A stretch of 64,000 bases of DNA from Owenia fusiformis (taxonomy: Eukaryota; Annelida; Polychaeta; Sabellida; Oweniidae), in the NCBI GenBank assembly GCA_903813345.2, contig CAIIXF020000001.1, forward strand, positions 8,311,098-8,375,097, given 5' to 3'. A program made the position numbers and the translations under genes. The first letter of the stretch is position 1; every line of letters begins with the position of its first letter. A model generated the notes under the pieces. It saw nothing but the letters and a program-made list of their open reading frames with translations. It ran no database searches and was not told the DNA's origin. Shown here piece by piece: positions 37,601 to 46,600 of this stretch.

Positions 37601-40600
37601 TTAAATACCAGTTGAAAAATTTGATTCAAATTTTATGTCACATATGACCTCTGCTTAAGTAGTTTTTAAGGTAGCCTCTGAATTCAAAATGGCTGAGTAA
37701 GAAAAAATGTAATTTTTCATTTCTTTAATACCAGTTGAAGAAGTTTGTTCAGATTTTACATTGTGCTGAAAAAGGGATTTTCAAAATGGCTGTATAATTC
37801 AAAATGGCCACCATTTTTCAAAAGAAATACATGATACCCATTGTCAGATTGCTCCAAATTTCAAAGGCTAATGCGAAAGAATTTCTTGAATGAATACATC
37901 ATGGGTGTCAGTTTTGCCTAAAGGAGACTAAAGGAGTACTATTGCCTGGGAACTAGTTCTATCATGTAATGTTCAAAATAACTTGTGAGGGATTTGATAA
38001 AGATAGGATTTGCTACTCTTGGGAGTTGCTATGTTTTTATGCCTGTTTTTCTCATTTCAGCTCCATGAAGAAGATTGATAAAGAACAGATGCAGATGGCA
38101 TTGCCAAAGTTTCGTACCAGAAGTCACAGTTCTGCAACTGACAAGGGGAAACTGAACACTAGTGGCCTTTCAGTGCGCAGTGGAGGGAGCAGTCCTGTGC
38201 CTTATCTGCCTGACCCAGCACTGGCCCCCAAGAGATCAAAGACCATCAGCGAGGGACAATGTGGAAGGTATGTAGGACAATTTACAATCTACTCTAGTAG
38301 CTCTCACAGGAGAGCCTGAACACCTATTGGTAGATTCATTTTATAAATTGATTTTAATCCTGAGTTGCTTTTCTGCCTCCAAATTAAGGTTACCATGATT
38401 GGAGTTTAGTGTTCCCCCAAGGTTTGAAGCAATTTGTGCTCCAACAAGTTGTGACTTTGAAAATAACCTCCAATCCTGTGGAAAATCTATATGCACCCAG
38501 TTGAAAATGACAATGTTATAACCAGATTTGTACATTTTTACTCTGATTGTCACAACCAATATAATTCACCTAATTTGAAAATGAGCCTGAGTTGGGGAAA
38601 AGAGACATTTTGTGTGTTACATTGACCAGGATTTTATTTACCCATCCTAGAGTGTGACAGTACATAGTAATTCCCAATTGACAGAAAAATCACATTTTCC
38701 TGTTCAATTAATTCAGACAAAGCCACCTGATTTGTAAAATATATAATTTACGATGAACAGCAGGTGAATCCTACAATTTTATTAACAATCTTAGTGTCTA
38801 AGAATTTCTAAACCTCCTCTAAATCCATGTCATTCATCTTCAAATTCCCGAAGTGGAGTGTGTATATGGATGAATTAAAGAACCTCGATGCAAGACAAAA
38901 CGGTCTTCAGAAAAACAGGAAATGACTCTCAAAGCTCATAAATTATCGAGTGAAGTCTACGCAGACCCAGAGGGAATTTCACATACAAATAAACCAATTA
39001 ATATCTGTTCATTATATCAAACCCAGACAATCTGCCAAGTAAGCGCCCAACAGCTAACACTATTATCTCTCTTTTCAATGAATGTCTTGTGTAATATAAC
39101 TCTATATCAATGAAGATTGATGAAATACAGAACAATACATCATCGCACTGAGCTTGTTTTATGAATGAAGGTTCATCACTTTGATAAACATTCATTCATT
39201 TTTGTTGAAAATAGAAAATATGTCTTGTAAATTCATGAATTGTTATTGATGTCATTCTGACAATAAGGATATATAATAACTTATTGTAATTATTATGTTG
39301 CACAATTTGCACAATCAATTATCTGTAGTTTATTGTTTTTCTCTTTATTATGTTTCTTTTAATTGAACCGATAGTCAGTTTTTAGAATCATATAATATTG
39401 ATGTGTTGATAACTTCTACAGGGTGGTCCCAAAAAATTGGAACATTTGATAATTGAACTCAAAATCGTTATTTGTTCTCTAAAATGCACCAACATTTTAC
39501 TGAGTATTGTTCAATCACTTATTTATCTGATGTTAAGTTTATAGGTGCAAACAACAAAGTTAATGCATTAAACTAGAGAATGTTTTATATGACCCCTTTT
39601 CTCCTGAATTACAAGTTGAAGCCTGGGACTCAGTTTTGAAATGATTCATTCACATTGCTGTTCGTTAGATTTTGTCCAAACCATCTTGATTAAAACATTC
39701 AGCTTAAATGTTTGCCTTGGAAGATCAAATATATGAACATATTCACCTTTTTTACCCAAATTGATGGGTATCAAGCATATTTTGATGGCTGTTGTTGGAT
39801 ATATTACTGATTGAATATTGTCCAGAAAGAGGCCAGGGCAGTCTGTTTTGACTGGTAAATGACCCCCCCCCTCTTGTTCTCATATGAATAATATTCATTG
39901 AATATATGTATATCAATATCATTAATGAGTTTCCCAGAACACAAATGATATATTATATTATATGTGCTTAGAGGTGGTCTTTAAATAACTGGTCAGTGTC
40001 CCCTTTACTGAAAAGTGCAGGTGGAAACAATGATTTTGTCAGTTTAGTAGCTGTATGGGTTATGGAATCATTCACCTCTGACATGTTCTTTCTTTCCTAC
40101 TCTTAAATAAAAATAATGATTTTAGGTATTCTTAAGTTGACAATAACACAATAGTTTTCCAATAAACCAAAGGTGTTAATACCTCATGTCAACTAAATAT
40201 GATTTTATAAAATGTGTATAGCAATCAACATGTTCATTAAAGCTTTGAAATAAAGAATACTTGAAAAAGTAGCTGTGAAATTGATATATTTAAGAAAATG
40301 GGGTCATATCAAACATCGATTAGTTTAATGCATTAACTTTGTGGTTTGCACCTATAAACTTTACATCAGAGAAATAAGTGACTGAACTCTGCTCAGTAAG
40401 ATTTTGGTGCATTTTAGAGGTAAAATAAAGGTTTTGTGTTCAATTAACAAATGTTCCAATTTTTTTTGGACCACCCTGTAGATAACTATGATTTGATAGG
40501 TGTAAACGATGTTCAGCATGTTTGTATTTTGGTACCTATGTTGTTATATAAGTAACATATCCCATTTCAGGCCCAACCCGTTCCTTTATCACCACTTGTA

Positions 40601-43600
40601 TTTCAGTATGTTGTGATAGTTCAGCACCCATGTTTAATCCCCAAATCTCTGCACTGTACACAATCAGTGTGTTGTAGTGCAAATTACAGGGTTAACACAA
40701 CTATGGTTAGAAACATGAATTCCAATTTAACATGGGCAACTTGTTTTTCCAAGTTCATTGCCAAGAGTGAAAAATGATTCGCATTGCCATTGACAGTGAG
40801 GCAGCTGTAAGTTTTGAAGCCTGCAGCAAATTCCAACCCCTATAACTCTGCACTGTACATTTCAATATGTCGTGATGGTGCAGATCCCATTAAAGCTCTA
40901 CACTGTATATATGAAAAAAGTTTGTTCTGTTCATTTTAACCTCCCTATTTCAAGACTGTATTAAGTTTGTTGTGATGTTGCACCCCTCATTTCAAGGCCC
41001 ACAACTCCACACTGTTTATGTCAGTAATATGTTGTAATATTACAGCCCCCGACGTCATCGCATTACCCCAAAGTCTAGAGAGACTACTTCAGAGCTGAGA
41101 CCAGTGAGCATGTTTTCGAGAGCCCATGGTTCTCACTCCCCCCATAGCCCTGCGGGCAGTCCTCTTGTTAGGTCAGTATAACACTAGGATGCTTGGAGAG
41201 ACATGCATGAGAATCTACAAAACTACATTTTACTTCTGCTTTGCATGTTGACATCTTGGTGGTTTTTGCAGATATCAGCATGCTTTAGTCCATTATTATT
41301 TAGTTAAATGCATATTTGCTTCTTTTGTTTGCATTTCCTATTTAGGTTTAATCATGGAACCGGATTGTTTGTGCCCCATCTTTTCTCACTCAGATATATA
41401 GGGACACTTAGATATACTTAAATCATCCCTCATCCTCTGCTATTTATGCATGATTACTGAAGAACTCCTTATTCTGTATTATTTATGCATACATGGGTTA
41501 AGGCCACTTAAATCATCACTTTATTAAAAATTCCTCGTCCTATGCTATTTATGCATGATTACTAAAAGAACTCTTCATTCTATATCACTTATGCATTTTG
41601 GGGTAAAGACCGCTTAAAGGAACATTCCTGGCCAAACCTTTTCTATCCTGATGTGATAGCTATAATCATATATACTTTCCATATTTAGCAAAACATAGGG
41701 AAATGTTTTAATATAGTCAATATTGATAATTTAAAAATGTAGTGCTCATTTCCAGTAAGCTGCCATCTTTTAAGATTTTACTCAGGAAGTGATGTCATCG
41801 ACTCTCAACTTTCATGACCTTGCATATAACAGTATAGGAAAATAGCACAATATCACTTCTAGACGAGTGATCCTTACTTTATGCGCAAAAATATGTTCAG
41901 AGCTTGTCAGCTTAGAATAAAAGAAGAGACTTTTAGAAGGATTAAATCATAGACAAAATTGAAAAAGAATATTCAGCTGGTTTTGTAATTCTTAATAGCT
42001 CCTTATAGTGTTATATGCAAAGTTGAGAGTCGATGACATCACTTCCTGAGTGAAATATTAAAAGATGGCAGCCTACTGGAATTCGGCACTACATTTTCAA
42101 GTGATCAATATTGACCATATCAAAACATTTTCCCCTGTTTTGCTAAATATGGAAAGTATATATATGGTTATAGCTACCATATTAGGAGAAAAATGGTCTT
42201 GCCAGGAATATTCCTTTAAATCATCACTTAATTAAGAACTAACCATTCTATGGTATATATGCATCTAAGAAACTCTTCATTCTATATTATTTATGTATTT
42301 ATTGGTAAGGCCACTTCAACCATCACTCAATTAAGAACTCGTCATCCTATGCTATTTATGCATCATTGCTAAAGGAACTTTTCATTCTATATCATTTACT
42401 GGTATGCATTTTTGGGTAAAGGCCGCTTAAATTATCACTTAATTAAGAACTCCTTGTCCTTATGCTATGCTATTTATGCATCATAACTGAAATTCTTAAT
42501 TTATGCCATGCTAAACATTTTGGCATAATTTAGTTCTAGGCATTTTGAAAAAGCTATTGCCAATATTAGATTTTTGGCCCACCCCGTATATACCAGTGTT
42601 GGTGGTAAACAAATTATAATACACATCAATATATATTTTTATTTAGTCATATCGTTTATGATAATCATTTATCATTAATATTTATAAGATTTATTTTATT
42701 TTACCTGCACAATACTGGTTGAATTATTTCGGGAAGAGAAAAGTAGTAGTATTTTTATGAGACTCCACTGTTGACCAGGCAAAATTGATGGGATTACTAA
42801 TAATTTTAACAACAAATACAATAAAATGTACATCACTATTGTTTCAGTATAAGAGGATTGGAGGCAGAGCATCGGGCCAGATCTGACAGCATGGACTCAA
42901 GGGGATCTCATGCCTCATCAAGGGGAACTAGTAGTAGTGTTTCGGGGGAGGAGGTCGATGGAGACATTATGCTGAGGTATGGACAAGTGTCAATTCATAT
43001 TAGAGTGGCATTTGATGAATGATGCATTCCAGCAAATAATGTAATATATTTGTATGTTTTTGGAAGTTGACCCTGGATATTCAGGTTATGCATGGAAACT
43101 CATTGAACCCTTTGCTTGTGTTCATTTATATTCAGTTCGTCTAGTACTGTTTCGTGAATGTTTATTACATATCGAATATGATTATGCTTTCAAATGTCTG
43201 TCATTTCCCTAGTCAGCGGTAATCCACTCTAGTGTCGCTTTAAAAAATGACAGTTGTGCGTCACATAAAAAATTGTTATTTTCGCTGTATTAGCCAAATT
43301 TGAAACAAAATGATCAATCCCTTCCACTCCCTCATTTCTGCATTATATCTGCGCATGCTCGCATATTTAATTAGCAAAATAAATGGCTCCCGACAGCGAA
43401 TTGTCAACTCGTGAGTTTTTCAGCTAATTTCTACATTTTTCGAAATGAATTTCGTAATATGCATAGTGTCGAGTGGTAGAATGATGTTTTAGGACACTGA
43501 ATGTGTTGTTTTTTTTCGAGGGGTATGCGCAGGAGCTTGAATCTGAAGAAAAGACACCAGGTCGTAACATCCATAATATGAAAATAAAAATGGCTAACAT

Positions 43601-46600
43601 CTGTGAAAACGACGGGAAATTGTTGCTGTTTTCCTTGTGCAAACATCATCGCTGAAATGACCTTGAGATGAGGCGGCAATTTTCTGTCGTGTTAGCATGC
43701 TACGCATCTAGGCTCATATGTGTACATCATTATTTGCGACACTAACAGTTCATGTACCAGGCGACACTTGAGTGGATTACCACGGACTGTTCAAACTGAC
43801 TTTTTATTATCTATTAATATAGATTTTTTTTTAGATATTTGACATGTCTATAACTTGATAGCATTTGATATCAAAGAAATTCTCATCCACCTGTGCAAAA
43901 CTATATTATATTATTGTTATTCCAGGTCAATGACCCCAGATATAAACGAAGATAATGAACAGTATTTCCATATGGGATTCCACAAATCAAGCTCAGGTAT
44001 AAAAGAAAGTTTAGCAATTTGTAGTTATATGTCACTACTAGAAGTGGTGACATATTGTTTTATTCTCCAACTTTTTGTGGACGGTGTTTGGCAGTGGTGG
44101 TGACATTTTGCATGTTAATGCCTTAAAGTTTTGTGTACAGTATATTATTACATGTACATGTTATACCATGAATATAAGCTCAACAAAATTTTACCTAGCC
44201 ATCCTCCAGCTCAAATATTTGTTTAACCTTTTGGGCACTTGAGTATTAGAAAATCTTGACCATGATATACACATCATTAGCTCTGGAGCAATTACTGAGG
44301 AAATGCACTGCATTTCTGTCTAATAATTTGTTGACCAGCTCCATGTGAGGTCCCCTGTTCAATTGTATAATTTGTTTTGAACATTGCTGTTGCAGAGAAC
44401 TCAACTGTGAGGTCCCCTGTTCAATTGTATAATTTGTTTTGAATATTGCTGTTGCAGAGAGCTCAACTACTGACACATCATCTATACCTGGTTACATGGA
44501 TATGAGGCCCGTGTCTCAGACTATTCCCACACCTGTACTAAAAGGTCCCGATGACTATATAGACATGTCCCCAGCCTCCACACCCAAGCCTTACATGGAG
44601 ATGTCAATGGGCAAAGCTGCAGCTCCAGGTGAAATATTTAATACATTGCATATACATGTAATCAATACTAATTACTAAATATTATTGTACATGTAATATT
44701 GGTACATGTATTTTATGATCAAAGTATAGACACACTTTATTATTGTAGAAAACATATTTTTGAAAAAGTACTACTTAGGAACTGGACCTTGGAATATACT
44801 AAATGAAAGGTGATCAAGAGTAGCATTCTGAACCACTCATTGATACACTGTTTGCATCATGGGTTTTATGAGAATATGCATATATATATACTTCCACTTC
44901 AACAAACTCCGCTTTTCATTACATGTATTTCTTTCTGAATTGTGACCATGTACTGAAAATATGAAAATGAAAGTTGTTTTTTGTAAACATTTAATGTCTT
45001 AGTACACAAGACAGTGCATTGTTCGTTTGATTCATTTTAGATGCCAAAGAAGGTTACATGGAAATGACTCCTTCTACAACTCCTAAATGTGAGTACATTT
45101 TGCATTGTAAATTATACAGTAATTAATGTTAAGCATCTATCGATGATATTGGACATGTTGTTTATTCCCAAATGCTTGATCATTTATTGGAGGATTATGC
45201 TTCAGAGGAACACAACACAGTAAAAAGCTATTTTTAGCATTCAAAACTAGATCAGTATATTAACACAACAATCATAAAAACACTCAAAATTTTCAACATC
45301 ACATATTGTGATTTGCTTTAGCTGATACTGGTGCTTATTTCGACATGTCTCCTGGAGTGGCGCCAACTCAGCAGAGTCCTTACTTGGATATGTCTGTGGG
45401 AAGTAGTGCAAGCAACACCCCCTCGAGCCTCATACTTGGCACCTCACCATCTAGACGAGACATCATTTCTGACTCAGGAGGTTATTTTGACATGTCCCCA
45501 ATGTCCCACTCTCTGCCAACAGTGTGTGAAAAACCAGGTTAGCATCTGACTAAGACAAGAACATAGATATTATATAATGATAAACTACCTGTTGATATGT
45601 CAAGTCATTTTATCTTAAACGAGTAGAAAAAATAATTCAAAGAGCATTTGAAGTTAAATCTGACTGGTCTAATGATTTGTAGTTGAGTAAAACGATGGAA
45701 TCAATGAGTTTCAATTATTAAATAACCTTTGACCAATGCTATGTATCTTTCAATATATATTCCTTGTTTGCATCTCCAGCGGCTGTCGAAGCAGGGTACA
45801 TGGACATGACTCCAAAGATGGCTCACAAAGACCCTACCATCCCTGAGGTGAGCCGTCCTGACAGAGTAACCAGTTTCCTCGTAGATGATGGAAGTCTCAG
45901 TGATTTTAGACCAAAGTCATTCTCGGTTGGTAGTCGCCCTTTGAAGAAGATCCACCATCAAACTGCTCCTTATATGGAGGCAATAGCTCAAGAGGGATCA
46001 TTAGAGAGAGATAACAAGAGCTCCAGTGCTCCTCACCTTACCCCAGACCAGCAGATGAAATCCCAGAGTAGCTCTTCTATCCCAGCACATGCTTCCTCCA
46101 TGAGTGGCATAAGTAGCAGCAGTTCTGGCCTACAGTCCCACTCAAGTAGCATGCAGAGCCATAGGGATATGTCTGATCTCTTCATGGAAATGGAGTTTAA
46201 CATGCGACCAAGAACATCCAGCGATACATGGTCCCAACAACACAGACCACGTACAGGAAGTGATAGCTATGGTCAGCGTCCACGTGCCTCGAGTTTCACT
46301 CAGAAAAATGACCTCAGACCTCGTTCATCGAGCTATGGCCAGAAAAGCACTTGGACAAAACCCCAACGACGCAGGTCGAGAGATTCCAGTATGAGCTCGA
46401 ACATAAGCATGGATTCCCAAGAGTTGCAGTTCTCATTGAATACCTCACATGACTCTATGCCCCATATGGCCTCTTACAGCTCCTCTGAGTCTCTAGGTAA
46501 AACCTCTACCCCACGATCAACTCACTCCGATTATATTGGTATGGGAGGCCCAACAAGTTCCCCCCGATCTGATTTTTTAAGTGCTACAGGGATAGGTGTA

